From positions 31,407,751 through 31,471,750 of the forward strand of contig NC_134020.1 of the NCBI RefSeq assembly GCF_040712315.1: 64,000 nucleotides of DNA, read 5' to 3'. Made by a program: the position numbers and the translations under genes. Below the pieces are notes generated by a model. That model saw nothing but the letters and a program-made list of their open reading frames with translations, was not told the origin of the DNA and did no database searches. This DNA comes from Castanea sativa (taxonomy: Eukaryota > Streptophyta > Magnoliopsida > Fagales > Fagaceae). Of the stretch, positions 1 to 11,560 are shown piece by piece (the stretch's first letter is position 1; the number at the start of each line of letters is the position of its first letter).

Positions 1-1318
1 CCAAACATATGAGCTTGGACTGCCTTCTCACATGTCCAACAAATCACTTGCTCTCAAAATTATAAATGAGAGAGTGGGTGACTTTTTCGATGAAGAAGAC
101 GTAGAGAAGGAAGTGGCATTTCTTACGAAGAAATTACAGAATTTCTCAAAATGAAGAACAATGGGAAGTCATTTGGTAAAGGAAAGTTCTCATCCTCTAA
201 GAATGATAAGAGAGAGTTTAAGAAGAAAGATGGGAAGGACTCTCAATTCCCTCAAGGAATCGTGTGTTATGAATGCAACAGTCATGGATATCCCAAGCAA
301 GAATGTCCAAACTATTTGAGAGGGTAAGGGTAAAGTGTTTGCCATTACCTTTAGTGATTTCGAAAGCTCAAATTTCGATATGGAAGGAGAGTGTGATAGT
401 GACGGAAACTATAGGGCCTTCATGGCAATTTGAGGATGATTTGAGCAATTTGGTTAATGAGTTTGGTGTGCATTTGGACAGTGAAGAAGTTGAAGGTTCA
501 GATGATGAGGATGTGTACCTCAATGAAGGTGAGAAGAACCTTCAAGAAGTCTATGATACTTTGCTAGAAGATTGTGGCAAATACGCCAAGGTTGCAAATA
601 ATGCTGTGAAAAAGATGAAGAAAATTGAAGAAGAGCATAGATGCACCCTTGTGCAACTTAAGGAAGCAAAGTGTAAAGTAAAAAGGCTTAAGGGAGAATT
701 GGTGGAAGCCTATTCTAAAATCAAGTTTCTTGAACTTGAAATTATTCAAACAAATGTCAAGGTTGAACGCATTTCCACCAAGAAACTTAACAACATGCTA
801 TCTTCATAAAAATCTTTACATGACAAGACTGGTCTAGGCTATACTGGTGAAGCTAGCTTAAGTAGCGAACCCAAGAAGAAAGTGAGGTTCGTATCGGCCA
901 AGAATGTAGAGAAACTCAAAGAGGTGAAGCCTGAGATTGAGACCCCTGTTGTTGCAAATAGAAATGTTGGTGCAAAATCAAGGGATAAAGGGAAGTTATT
1001 ACCCAAAAGTCAAAGGGGATCTCAAGTGAAACATTTTTGTCATCATTGTGGCATGCGTGGGCACACAAGGCCAAATTGCTTCAAACTTTATGCACTCAAG
1101 AGAACTGATTCTATGTGTGGCCAAGAAAATTCAAGAAGGATACCAAAGGGAGCATAAGCTAAAGGAGAAAATGAGGGACAACTCATTGGAGATGTTATGG
1201 AGATGTTGAAGAACATTTCATTATGCCTTACTAGCTTCACCCTGAGGTTTGAAAGTTATGTCGGTCGTACCCCTCCATTGAAGGATCTCAGCCAAAACAC
1301 TCGTAAAGTGTAGGTGAA
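1..1318 (+). pseudogene. gag-like polyprotein remnant of element A
   Basis: Fragments in different frames give a copia-type gag C-terminal half. The end of the UBN2-type domain is at 1-150. The first zinc knuckle is at about 262-306; its cysteines C-x2-C and C are kept but the histidine reads as tyrosine (CYECNSHGYPKQEC). An acidic linker follows, then a long lysine/glutamate-rich coiled coil at about 480-800 and a second, intact CCHC knuckle at 1036-1077 (CHHCGMRGHTRPNC). Stops near 152 and 327 and the frame changes mean no full gag protein can be made. Gag would form the particle and bind the element's RNA. The reading ends in a serine-rich tail near 1318 instead of running on into protease. 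Confidence 0.75.
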
Positions 1319-2399
1319 GAAGGTTACTCATGCATGATCACTCACTATGCCTATGCATCAATACTTCCAACGTATTAGGGTTTTAGTTTCATGCATCATG
1401 ACATATGCAATCTTCTTGTGTCATTGCTTTCGGTTATAACATGTTTCTTTTTCAAGTTTGTTTTCTACTTGTTGTTTTTGTTGATCTTACTTTACATGTT
1501 TAGTTTTTGAGTGTGTTGAAAAACTCAAAAACCCATAAAAATTGAAAAATCTCAAAAAGTTTGATCGCTTGTGTGGTGTATATCTCATGTAAGTTTGGCC
1601 AAGTACTTTCGTACTAATGGTGTAGTACATTTACGAGCTTAGCTTGTTATGTATGAACATTTTGCTAAGTGTAAGTGATATCTAGAAATCTACATTTGAT
1701 TGTTGTAAATAGATCTTCATACTTGTCATTAATGATTGGTTAATAGTCTTGTTTGATCTTGATACATGTGTAGACCTGTGTCTATATATCTCCTCACATT
1801 TTCTTTTATGTTTTTGCTTATAGCTCAACCATTATCAAATCTTGAAAAGAGATTTTGAGCTGCAAAAGTCGTCGCATACACTAGTATTTGACTAAGAAAA
1901 AGGGAAAGCGACTTGTATTGAAATGTATGGTGCCAAAGTCAAAGGCTAAATTGTCAAAGTTCATTCAAAATGTTTATGGCATTGCTTCTCAAATTGAGTT
2001 GTGTTTGATCAAAAGTATGTAAAATGGAAGCAAATCAAAAGGCTTTCAATCAATTGTAATCACATTGGTGAAGGGTCATATATGTTCATTTCTACAAGTG
2101 AAATAAGTTACTTGACTTCATACTAGTTGTGTATGACTTGATTGAATTGATCATTGAAACTTCATACTAGACTATGGATAAGTTCATACTTGATCCACAC
2201 ACACAACACATAAAACTAATGTTCAATGAATGCTTATTTCATTTGTGTGATTGTACGTGTTCAAATGTGATGTGTATACTCAATTGCTTGTCGATTAAAC
2301 CCAAAAATATTTTTGAGTGTTTTATTTGTTTTTGAAATTGATTTTATGCTTTTGTGAGTTTAGAGATTTTCTCCAAAGTGTTCATTTCTTATTTTTAAC
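1319..2399 (+). other. Noncoding internal region of element A
   Basis: AT-rich sequence without a supported ORF. It separates the gag remnant from the CGCGAG block, where an autonomous copia element would carry pol. Parts match, in reverse orientation, the corresponding region of element E (about 53650-54700), for example the stretch around 2090-2260 and 53830-54010. It is therefore a shared element component, not host DNA. Confidence 0.6.
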
Positions 2400-2752
2400 A
2401 AAAAACTCTTTCAGAGGCATTTTCGCGAGAAACTCGCGAGTTAGCTCTTCCTGTGAAAATGAGGATGACAATTTTTTGGAAAACATTGAATTTCATACAA
2501 AAACTTTCGCGATTGGCTCGCGAGTAAACTCTACCCGCGAAACTGATATGAGCTTCAGTGGCCATTTTCGCGAGTAACTTTGCGAGAAGCTTACCTGTGA
2601 AAAAAACGTTTTTGCAGTTTTTAAAGGACATATGTTGACAGTTTTTCAAAACCTTCTCATTGCCTCCTCCATGCGTCTCTCAACCCAAAACACACTTTTC
2701 TCTCAAAACTCACCCAAAACTCAAGATCAATCACTCCAAAAACTTCTTTAAG
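2400..2752 (+). promoter_or_regulatory. Putative internal promoter and leader of element A
   Basis: A cluster of TTTCGCGAG/CTCGCGAG-type motifs (2422-2590) is followed by a TATA-like TTTTTAAAGG near 2617, a CT/CA-rich leader, and a possible splice donor AAG|GTATGT at 2752/2753. The same motif cluster occurs at 5290-5420 in this element's own LTR, just upstream of its TATA box (about 5475-5484). Promoter activity is inferred from this parallel and from equivalent blocks in elements B, C and E. Confidence 0.45.
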
Positions 2753-3426
2753 GTATGTTATAACATCTTTTTACTTGTGAATCATTTGATTTTTCCTTAG
2801 ATTATAGGATTGTTAGGGTTGGGTTTATTTTTGAAAAGGGTTGGGGAATCTTATTTTTTCTACAAAATTTTTTGTTTTTCTTGATTGGGCTTTGTCCCAT
2901 TTTGATTGTTTGTGTTTGTGTTGGCCCCAAGTGGCATTTTAACATGTATTTAGACAAGATTTTCACATGTTCATGCATTGTTTTACATATTAGTGGTTTG
3001 TATGCATATTAAGTGTTTGATAAAATGCCAAAATGACATTTTGTTGTTGTTTTGGACTCCGATGAGTACCAAACTTTGGGGATTACCATGATTATGCATC
3101 TTTATCATGTTTTGATCTTTGGTTGTGTGTTTTACACACTTTGACCCAAGTGTGCTTGGTCGTGCCTTGATCATGCATTTCATATGCACATCACATGCAC
3201 ACTTGATGCACACACTTGATCACTTGTCATGATTTGCACTTCAATCATGCTAGATAAGTGTTGTTACACGTTTAGCACTTAAAACATGATCTTGTGATAT
3301 TAGGTTTTATGTTTTTATGTTCCTTTTAGGACATTTGGTTTGTGGACTAACTTGGACTAATCAAGTTTGCTTCCGGGTTTTTGTTCTTGTTCGTTTTTTT
3401 CTTTGTGTGGGTGTTCCTCTGTGCAG
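2753..3426 (+). other. Probable intron before the second ORF of element A
   Basis: This segment begins GTATGT and ends with a T-rich tract and TGTGCAG, directly abutting the ATG of the second ORF at 3427. It has no long ORF in the sense direction. The first half matches element E (about 53050-53343) in reverse orientation, which also begins with a consensus donor (GTAATC). Splicing is inferred. Confidence 0.45.
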
Positions 3427-4384
3427 ATGTATCGTCGATCTTCTCGCGGAAAAGAACAAGTGATTGACCTCACGTCATCCCTTGCTTCAAAGAGGATACG
3501 ACACTCGTCAAATGACTTTGACATCAAAAGATTCAAACCTCTTGTGGATTATCTGTCCTTCAAAGATCACTTTGCGAGTGCACCTATTGTGGTGGAAAGA
3601 ATTGTTTATTTTGACACCTTGGGATCCACTTTTATCCCCAGGATATTTGCGGATAAAGATTGGGCAAACTTGTTTGGAAATTTTGAGGATCCCGTTGATG
3701 AATTGGTATTGCAAAGTTCGAACCAAAGGCACATCCTCGGAGCTGATCATGAGGTCTCCGCCAAAGGCACATCCATTATTATTGCAAAGTTCGAACCAAA
3801 ATTGAAGACTCTCACATTGATCATGTTCTCTAATCTCTATCCATTGACCAACACTGGATTTATCAATCTTGGACGAGTGCAATTCTTGTGTGATCTCATC
3901 AAAGGAGCTCAAATTGACATTTGTGCTCACATTTTTCAGACCACGGGGAAAACAGCAGGATGTTGTCATGAAGATCATGGTCCTTAAGGGAGTTCATCCA
4001 CCAAAAGATGGCATTATCTTACTTCGTCAATGACCATTCGCCTCAGTGTCTCTCCAAAAGAGCAAGAGTCACTCCTCTGCTGAAAAGGGAAAGCAAAGTC
4101 CCTCCAAAACTCCAAAGAGCGACTTTTCCCCTCATGCCACTCCTTCCGAACATCCCTTAGCTACTAGCACTTAACTAGGGCAATCCAGCTCTCATTTGGA
4201 TAGGTTGACTACCTTGGTTGAAGGTCTTCATGAGCGTATTTATGGTCTTGCTAATATCATATACTCCATAAAAAACCAAGTTCAGACTTGTCTAACCAAC
4301 ATGGAGACACAGTTGGATGAGATTTAGCGTAAGCTAGAGGCTATCCTTTGGCTATTTCGTGCCAAAAAGGTGGAGAGCACTTAA
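3427..4384 (+). pseudogene. Second (envelope-like / plant transposon protein-like) ORF of element A, degraded
   Basis: The reading starts MYRRSSRGKEQVIDLTSS and runs open to 3987. It continues with stops and frame changes as a Ser/Pro/Lys-rich segment, then a coiled-coil-like C-terminus (about 4190-4384) ending at TAA. The N-terminal part has a basic/Ser-rich start and a globular alpha/beta-looking region around residues 35-110. It resembles the family often annotated as putative plant transposon protein or envelope-like protein in Sirevirus-type elements (recognised by pattern, not by search). A 20-bp direct repeat (3708-3727 and 3781-3800) marks a small internal duplication replacing part of the conserved region. 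Elements B and C carry divergent homologues at the same place. The function is unknown. Confidence 0.6.
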
Positions 4385-4420
4385 TGTGGATTGTGAATAT
4401 GTTTGACTATAGCATATAGT

Positions 4421-4470
4421 AAGGGGGAGAGCATCACATGAAAGGAGGCGTGCATATTGAAAGGGGGAGT
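4421..4470 (+). promoter_or_regulatory. Additional polypurine tracts of element A
   Basis: AAGGGGGAGA (4421-4430) and AAAGGGGGAG (4460-4469) lie 660-710 bp upstream of the 3' LTR and repeat the core of the terminal tract. Multiple polypurine tracts are a described Sirevirus feature; elements B, C and E show the same. Confidence 0.6.
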
Positions 4471-5117
4471 TTATTGGGCTCAAAAGAAGGAAGCTAACCT
4501 ACAACCACACACACTTTTGGATAGTCTAACCATTGTTATGGCTAGTCTAGTTTTGTAGTTTATTTAGTTTACTTTCTAAAGTTTTTATAACTTATGGATA
4601 TTTACATTGCTTTCTTTTAAAGTTTTAAAGTACTTTAGTTTAAATTCCAGTTTATCTTTAGTACTATATGTGTATCTTGGTTTTTATAACCTTTTTGATG
4701 CTTGTTGTTTTCTATTGCTTTTAACTTTAGTTTCTTTAATGCATCATGCTTGTTGGACATGCAATTAATTTTAGCATTGCTCTTAATTAATTGCATTGCA
4801 TGTCTGGATGATCATTTACTATATAAATGTTCATTGTAGTCATTCATTAATGACTATTCATGTTTGATTAAGTTACGCTTCATAGATTATACCTTGCTTA
4901 ATACCTTGATCGCATTTGATTTGTTCTTATACGTACCTTGTGTTCAACTTGTCATGAGCTTAATGAAAGTTTTGTTTGTGTGTGAGTGTTTCAGGATACA
5001 AGTGTATATGGTGTAAGTGCTTCACAGCTTCTAGAATTAGGTGTGAGTGAGTTTTTCCTTTGTTCCTAAACTCACGTTTAAGTCTAGAATCTGTTTAGGG
5101 CTTTTGTCATGGAATAG

Positions 5118-5131
5118 CCAAAGGGGGAGAT
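5118..5131 (+). promoter_or_regulatory. Polypurine tract of element A
   Basis: CAAAGGGGGAGAT directly precedes the TGTAAA start of the LTR. It is the expected plus-strand primer site. Confidence 0.85.
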
Positions 5132-6174
5132 TGTAAAATTGTGATTTACAACTATTTTGTATTGGCTTTAATTCCGTGCCAAATTTGATTGTATTTTATT
5201 CAATCATTTTTCCCTGTATTTATGTGGGGTTTTTAATTGTAAGGGGTGTGTGTGAGAGAGTGTGAAGGCTCAAGCTTAAAGTGAAGATCAAGTGGATTTC
5301 ACGAGAGGCTATCTCGCGAAGTAGCCAAGTGTAGAGCACATGACTGGAATGCGAAGAGTCATGATAGCCTGGAGTTTTTGCGAGTGTCTCGCAAGTAAGA
5401 CCTTTTTACAAAATACTCGCGAAATATTGTGTTTGGCTATTTTGTCATGTTTTCTTTACCAAGTATTTATCCACACTATATATACCCTCATTACCCACAT
5501 ATTGTAAGGAGTGCTTTTTAGAGAGAAAACCCTAGAAAATAAACTTGAGAGTTAGAGATTGTTATACCCACAATCATTTACACATTTCCTTGTGGTTTTC
5601 CTCTGCTCTTACCTCTCCATATCCAAATCCTGGAGAGGTTGATAGCCTAAACACTTACCACACACAATCTAAGTGTAAAGTGAGGTTTTGGTGTTGTTGG
5701 GAAGTATTGGAAGGAGCCATTCATTTGACGGATGCAATCGGGCTGAATTGCGGGATCTAGGAAAGCTAGAGAAGATAAGGTTCTGAGAAGCCAGTTGGTA
5801 GCAAGAGCTTGGAGGGCTCAAGTACATTAAGTAGACTAGGCTTGGAGGGTCTTTTGTTATTCGTATACTCCAACTTATTCTCTAGATTTACCGCTTAGAG
5901 GGTGGCGGAGAGGTTTTTTGCCGAATTCGTCGGTTTCCTTTTTGATAACACATCGCCATGTTATCTTGTGTTTGCATATTTCTTTCTTACTCTTTAAGCT
6001 TATCTTTTATTGTTGATATTGCATGAATATGGCTTAGGGTAGTTGTTTCGATTGTTTGTGCTCATTTACTCTTATTCCGCACTTAGCTTAAGTTAGAGTA
6101 AAAGCAATCTAGCTGTAATTTTTTATTTGGGGGTCTAAACAAGCTCTTGTGTTTCACACAAATCCGAGCCTTCA
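5132..6174 (+). repeat. 3' LTR of element A (1043 bp)
   Basis: It starts TGTAAAATTGTGATTTACAA and ends CCGAGCCTTCA, matching solo LTR 25902-26967 end to end and the reverse LTRs at 27050-27470, 51374-51799 and 55883-56609. It contains CGCGAG motifs at 5290-5420, a TATA box (CTATATATACC) near 5475-5484 and a leader-like GAGAGAAAACCCTAG. The 5' LTR is outside the window, so no target duplication can be checked. Confidence 0.9.
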
Positions 6175-7711
6175 GTAGTAAAAATAAGCTAAATAGTAAA
6201 ATAAGTTGGCAAAAATAATTTTTGCCAAACGCACACTAAAAGGAACTAATTGAATTAAAAAACTTTTAGCATGATCAGGTAATGGCATTATTATGGTAGG
6301 ATCGTATCATGAATTTAATTAGTGACATAGAATATGTGAGAATTAGAAATATATCATATCGTTGTACTTTAGAGTTTTGAAAACTGAATAATTACTTATA
6401 TTTTTGAGTTTTGAATATTGAATGGTTACTTATTTCCACGCGTGGTTGTTATTTAGTATAGAGAAAAAAAAAGTTGTACTCTTGAGATATTGAATAATTA
6501 TGTATTTTTCCATGTGATTTTGTTATTTAGTAGAGAGGAAAAGAAAAAAAGACTTGTTATTATTAGCCTACATTTTTATGTGAAAACAAAATTTGGTTAC
6601 AAATTTCGTTAATATGACTACGACTCCTATTAATAAAATTAATATGACTACATACTTTAAAAATTTAACTGTTTGGATTGCATCTTTTTTATGTTCTTAA
6701 CACATATGTCAAATTTTATGTCAATCGAATGTTATTTACTATTCAATCCATAAGCTTCATTTTTATGCATAATTTTAGAGTACAAAAACTTGAAATCTAA
6801 ACATTTGATTGATGACATACTATTGATCTTTAATCTTCCGAAAGCTTTATAAACACAAAGGACATAAGAAGAATATGTAATTTAATGGTGGATTTATTAA
6901 AATTCTCATCCAATAAAAAAAAAATATTGAATAGAATTATGACCTTAGGTTACAATTAAATTTGTTGTCAAACTTTGTCCTTGTTGTGGTTTTTCTATTC
7001 TTTGTAATATATTTTTTATTAACTAAGGTTTCAATATGGGTCCTTCTCCAATTTCTTACAGTAGCAGTTTCATTCTACCATTTACAAATAGTTTATTGTC
7101 AACTTAAGATATTGCCAATACCGATGATATTGAATATTAAAAGAATAGATTTACCCTAGTATTCTTTTGTTTGTTACTAGTATTATTTAATTTCAGTGCA
7201 ACAGGCTCGAGTTCATTTTACGTTTTGGTGAAAATGGCCCGAGTTCAATTGTCCGTTTGTGACACTTTCTTTCTTCACTACAAGTTTGTGATACTTGTTT
7301 AATACTTACAATTCAGTTTCATTGGCAACACTTGGATGCATATTATAATAAATCAAGGTGTCGGTGTATAGGAAATGGTGTGTTGTTTTTGTTTGTTAAA
7401 AAAATAACTCTCGGTTGATTACTTGAAATAAGAAATCGAGGAATAAAATAAAACTGGTAAATAAAGTACGATAAGCACTCCTAAGTCCCTAACCCCATCT
7501 TGAAAGTTTTTAGGGTTGTTTTTTTATAAACATCTTGAAAGTTCCCAAACCTTCTCCATATATCATAATATGAAAATAATAAGGCTACAATAATCACTAA
7601 TTAATAATAAGGCTACAAGCTAGGCTACCTCTTCAAGATTCGACTAGTGCTAGCAATTTATTACCCTATCTCGTATTATTATTATTTTTTGGGTAAATTA
7701 TCTTGTAGTAT
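6175..7711. other. AT-rich intergenic region
   Basis: No supported gene. It has scattered A/T runs and short local repeats; short open frames such as 6962-7159 are low-complexity and hydrophobic by composition. Confidence 0.6.
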
Positions 7712-7980
7712 TAACATGCATATAATATGAATTGAGACACCATAACGAAAATGTGACATAAATAACTCCTTCCCTAGAAATGTGTCAACAAGTAAAGAAG
7801 GAAGTCCGCCTCTATATATAGACTAGAAGCTGCCATGCATGTCATGTGAATTAACATGTAATATGAATTGAGATACCATAACAAAAATGTGACATAAATA
7901 ACTCCTTTCCTAGAAATGTGTCAAAAAGTATACAATATAGTCCGCCTCTATAGACTATAAGCTTCCATGCATGTCATGTG
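7712..7980. repeat. Two-copy tandem duplication (about 135 bp unit) upstream of the DUF4228 gene
   Basis: The unit runs from the ATATGAATTGAGA(C/T)ACCATAAC start through TCCGCCTCTATA to CCATGCATGTCATGTG. It occurs at about 7716-7849 and again at about 7855-7980 with few mismatches. It lies 450-700 bp upstream of the ATG at 8426, inside the probable promoter. Confidence 0.85.
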
Positions 7981-8250
7981 GGAAATTTCATTTTTATTTA
8001 TATAATAATATATTTGAAGTAAAATTAAATTATAAAATAAACCCCACTAGTCTTAAAGATTATTTACAATTGCAGTCATATAGCATTACGAGGCGGCTTA
8101 AGTTAATTAGATTACACTTAGAAGGAAGGGCATCATATTTAGACCAAATCCAATATTTTGAAAATCACTCATAGGATACTTTGGTCATTTTGCAATCCAT
8201 TATAATCATATACTACACTCTACTTTGTGTTCGTATGAGTACGGTTGTTC

Positions 8251-8273
8251 CTATATATATATATATATATATA
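8251..8273 (+). promoter_or_regulatory. TATA/(AT)n tract of the DUF4228 gene
   Basis: CTATATATATAT-type run about 155-175 bp upstream of the ATG. It is followed by a leader containing a CT/CA microsatellite (about 8386-8408), typical of plant 5' UTRs. It is probably the TATA element, with polymorphic length expected. Confidence 0.55.
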
Positions 8274-8425
8274 ACACATTGTCCAGCCTTTGGTCACATT
8301 CATATTTCATTTTCATCATACCAAGAAAGAAGAAAAAGAGAGTCACAACTCACAATCACAAAGAGTTTTCCCAAATTCGATCAGTTTCTCTCTCTCTCAC
8401 ACACACAGGAAATTAATCCATAGTC

Positions 8426-8875
8426 ATGGGTAACAGTCTAAGGTGTTGCTTGGCTTGTGTTCTTCCTTGTGGAGCTCTTGACTTGATCCGTATAGTCCAT
8501 TTGAATGGCTACGTAGAAGAGCTTACAGGTCCAATCACGGCTGGTGAGATCCTTAAGGCAAACCCAAATCATGTCCTAAGCAAACCATGCTCTCAAGGCG
8601 TTGTACGCAAAATCTTAATACTCTCACCAGAGTCTGAGCTCAAGAGAGGAAGCATTTACTTCTTGATCCCTTCATCTTCTTTTCCAGAAAAGAAAAAGAG
8701 TGGCAACAAGTCCTCCAAGAAGAGCAAAAAGTGTCAAACCAACAATGATGTCTCAGAAGACTGTGATCGTTACCTAGAGAATGTCATATCAGAAAAGAAA
8801 TCCTCAGGTAGAGATCGTAGAAATGGCAGAGTTGGAGTTTGGAGACCTCATCTTGAGAGCATCTCAGAAGACTAG
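8426..8875 (+). CDS. DUF4228/PADRE domain protein (149 aa)
   Basis: A single-exon gene encoding a small plant-specific DUF4228 (PADRE, PF14009) protein. The N-terminus MGNSLRCCLACVLPCG has a glycine at position 2 and cysteines at 7, 8 and 11. This fits possible N-myristoylation with palmitoylation and membrane anchoring. The DUF4228 core follows at about residues 20-85 (RIVHLNGYVEELTGPITAGE, then KPCSQGV and a YFLIPSS strand). A lysine/serine-rich, probably disordered linker spans about 88-105. The C-terminal motif region ends WRPHLESISED. The family is linked to stress and pathogen-responsive expression; its biochemical role is not known. The ATG follows a CT/CA-rich leader and TATA tract, and AATAAA near 9388 may be a poly(A) signal. 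It looks intact, with normal family length. Confidence 0.92.
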   Translation: MGNSLRCCLACVLPCGALDLIRIVHLNGYVEELTGPITAGEILKANPNHVLSKPCSQGVVRKILILSPESELKRGSIYFLIPSSSFPEKKKSGNKSSKKSKKCQTNNDVSEDCDRYLENVISEKKSSGRDRRNGRVGVWRPHLESISED

Positions 8876-11379
8876 TATAGTCTTTAACACTAAAAATTCT
8901 TCTTTTTTTTTTTTTTTTTCCAGCGATAACCAAAGTGGGTTCAATCAAGCAATGGGGTCGGTTTTGATTAATGTACGTGGGTTTATTGGTTTTTGTGGAT
9001 AAGTTTTAATTACTTTCTTTGCCTTTTTTGTGTGTGTTTCGGTCTGTGTATAATAGTGGCAGATCGGGATTCCACAATTCATGAGGTCATGAATCCGTTT
9101 GCTTCGCGAGAAAAAAAAATTATGATGGAGAGAGAAATCTTTGTACTAAAAAATGAAATTGTATTTTACACACCCTCCAAAAGTTGTAAGTAAATATGTT
9201 TCTTTTTTTTTTCTTCTCTTCCTACAAATTTATTTCCTTGAGCATGAGAAGAAAATAATTGGGGGGACTCTTAATATATTAGCCCAAATTGAGTTGAATT
9301 TATATTTGTTTTGTTGTATCTGTGAGATGGTTTGTGTTAATTTCTTTCTTCTTTGCCTCATTGTGATTAAAACCTTTGGGTCCTGAAATAAAGTTTAAGC
9401 AAAAAGTTTGTGTTGTGCTTGATCAATAATCATTGATAAGAAGGCGTTAAGCACAGAATGGTTGTAATAAAAGTCACTAGTTCTGTCCCATGTGATTTTA
9501 TACTTCTGTCTCCTAGTCTTTTCTATGTTTTCATGTTACTATTACAAATTGATTTAGGCTAGTCTTTCACCCCGTTTTATAGCTGGCATATGAAATTATG
9601 TATAATATTTCAAAAAAAGAAGTGGGTTGAATTACAATTTACGTATTTTTGGTTAAGAATTACAATGATGCATTTATTCTAAAGAATAAATATATATCTT
9701 TTTTTTTTCTTTTGCTGAATGAATAAATATATATCCTTATTCCTGTAGAAAACGACAATGACATGAAATGATTCCATTCATGATTTGTCAAAAACGAAAC
9801 CTTAATTGCTCCTCTAATTTCGTTGGTTAATATTGTAAACATGATTTATGGTCAGTTCCATTTCAATGATTGACAAGAGTGTTAGCCTAACAATTAAGTT
9901 ATTATTCCTTTGACTTTAAACCTAATTTAATTGTCCAACTAATAAGCCAATATTCAATAAAAGAGTTTAAGAGCAGTTCGTTGATTTTTCATAAAATATC
10001 AATAACTTGTCCAAGCTAGTTGACGAAGTGACATGCCATTAACGGTGATGGTGGGTCCAGAAGTACTATTGCTATTGGAGAAATTAGAAATATGAGTAAT
10101 GGGGTCAAATGCTGAAGCTTAATTATAACCCATTTTGTTAGAAAACAATTAGAGAGAATATAGGGCAGGCATTTCTAAAATAAATAGAATACACAATAAA
10201 TTATTATATCTTAAGGCTAATGATTGTGAGAATTATGCCTATTCTTTTTATATAACTGTGGAAGTTAAGTTAAGCCAACAACTTTTGAAAGAAAATCAAC
10301 ATTAATAGCTGCAACCTCCTGCATCTTCACAGCTGGACAACCTTTGATTTATTTTACCATATGATTTGACTTTTTGATATTCATCCCATGATGACGAATT
10401 TCCTTTTTATATAGGTAAGATTTAAGTCTAATTTTTGTATTCAACAACGATAAATTTTACCAATTAAATTAACTGAAATCCATGCACTCACAACAAAATA
10501 ACTTTGTTGTTTCTATTTATGGCAGTCTATTAATCTTAATAAATAGTAAAGACAAAAATAAAAAAGGATAATTGACACAACTGAGGATTAAGTGACTATC
10601 AATTGAATTAACTATTTATTTGATCATTTGAAGGAAATAAGCTAGCTAATTGGTGGAAAAATTTATTTTTTCTTTATATATATTTTTTGTCGAAGGGAAT
10701 ATGGACTTGCAATATTCATGGTGTAATTGGTGGAGAATAATATAAAACACTCAAAGTGGATAGATGATTTTTATTCGGTGAAACATATGAGAGAGAGAGA
10801 GAGAGAGAGGTGCTTAGGTTTGATGGAGGGCAAGAGTTCCAACCTCCAACCCCCCTTGTATTACGAATTGGGTAGTTTATCTTATTAGCATAAATCCAAA
10901 GTTGTCAAATAGCGACATCTCCAAGCTACATAAAATAAATGAGAGCAAGCTGGCAAATCTTCCTGTACATATTTCGTATAACTCAGTCCTCACATGGATT
11001 CCCTCTTCTCTCTCCCACATTATACATTAGACAATACTTGCACATCCCTTTCTCAAACTCCACCCCCCTCTCAATTTTTTTAATCTTTTGGACCACAAGC
11101 CTACTTGGTTTTAGTTTTGTAGATCAGATACTTCCATTTTTCGATTTACATTTTATAAGTAAAATTATCAAATAGAAACAATGACTTTATATTTATATAG
11201 GTCGTGTGCATCGTACGAACCACCATTTTATTGGTTTAAGTAGAAGGTCACTCATGGTAAAATCAATCTTAGATACTTCATTAACATACACTATGAATTT
11301 AAATTAATGAGTAGTTGCCATGCATAATCAAACACATTATCTTTTTCCATTACTACTTGATTAAATTTTAAAATAGTAA
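8876..11379. other. 3' flank of the DUF4228 gene and intergenic DNA
   Basis: It contains the probable 3' UTR (T-rich tract at about 8902-8921, AATAAA near 9388), then AT-rich DNA without a supported gene. A short (GA)n microsatellite lies at about 10791-10809. Hydrophobic short frames (8993-9386, 10939-11175) lack domain or splice support. Confidence 0.55.
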
Positions 11380-11560
11380 GGTGGGAGATCCCCATGAACT
11401 TAGCATCGAGCCTCGCACATTGATAGGACAAAAAGGATCGCGACGCTTAGTTCACGGGTTCAGTCGCCAGTTCCCGGAGTAGAACTTGGCTGAATCTCTC
11501 TAGATCGGAGACATCCAGTTATTTGGATGACTTACTATGTGGGGGATGATCATTAGTCAA
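11380..11560. other. GC-richer island of unknown, possibly organellar, origin
   Basis: About 180 bp with many CG dinucleotides (for example GGATCGCGACGCTTAG and CAGTTCCCGGAGTAG) stand out sharply from the AT-rich surroundings. The composition and texture suggest a small nuclear insertion of mitochondrial or plastid DNA, but no organellar gene was recognised with certainty. Confidence 0.3.

Larger units (their letters stand above)
1..6174 (+). mobile_element. Element A: partial non-autonomous LTR retrotransposon (gag + second ORF, no pol)
   Basis: The 3' part of an LTR element whose 5' LTR lies left of the window. In order it shows a decayed gag-like region, a noncoding stretch, a CGCGAG-rich block, an intron-like segment, a second ORF, three polypurine tracts and the 3' LTR. 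No integrase, reverse transcriptase or RNase H coding is visible between the last zinc knuckle (about 1085) and the LTR. The LTR is the same family as solo LTR 25902-26967 and element E (51374-56609). The multiple polypurine tracts and the ORF after the gag region resemble Sirevirus layout (inference). Several frameshifts and stops indicate an old copy. Confidence 0.85.
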
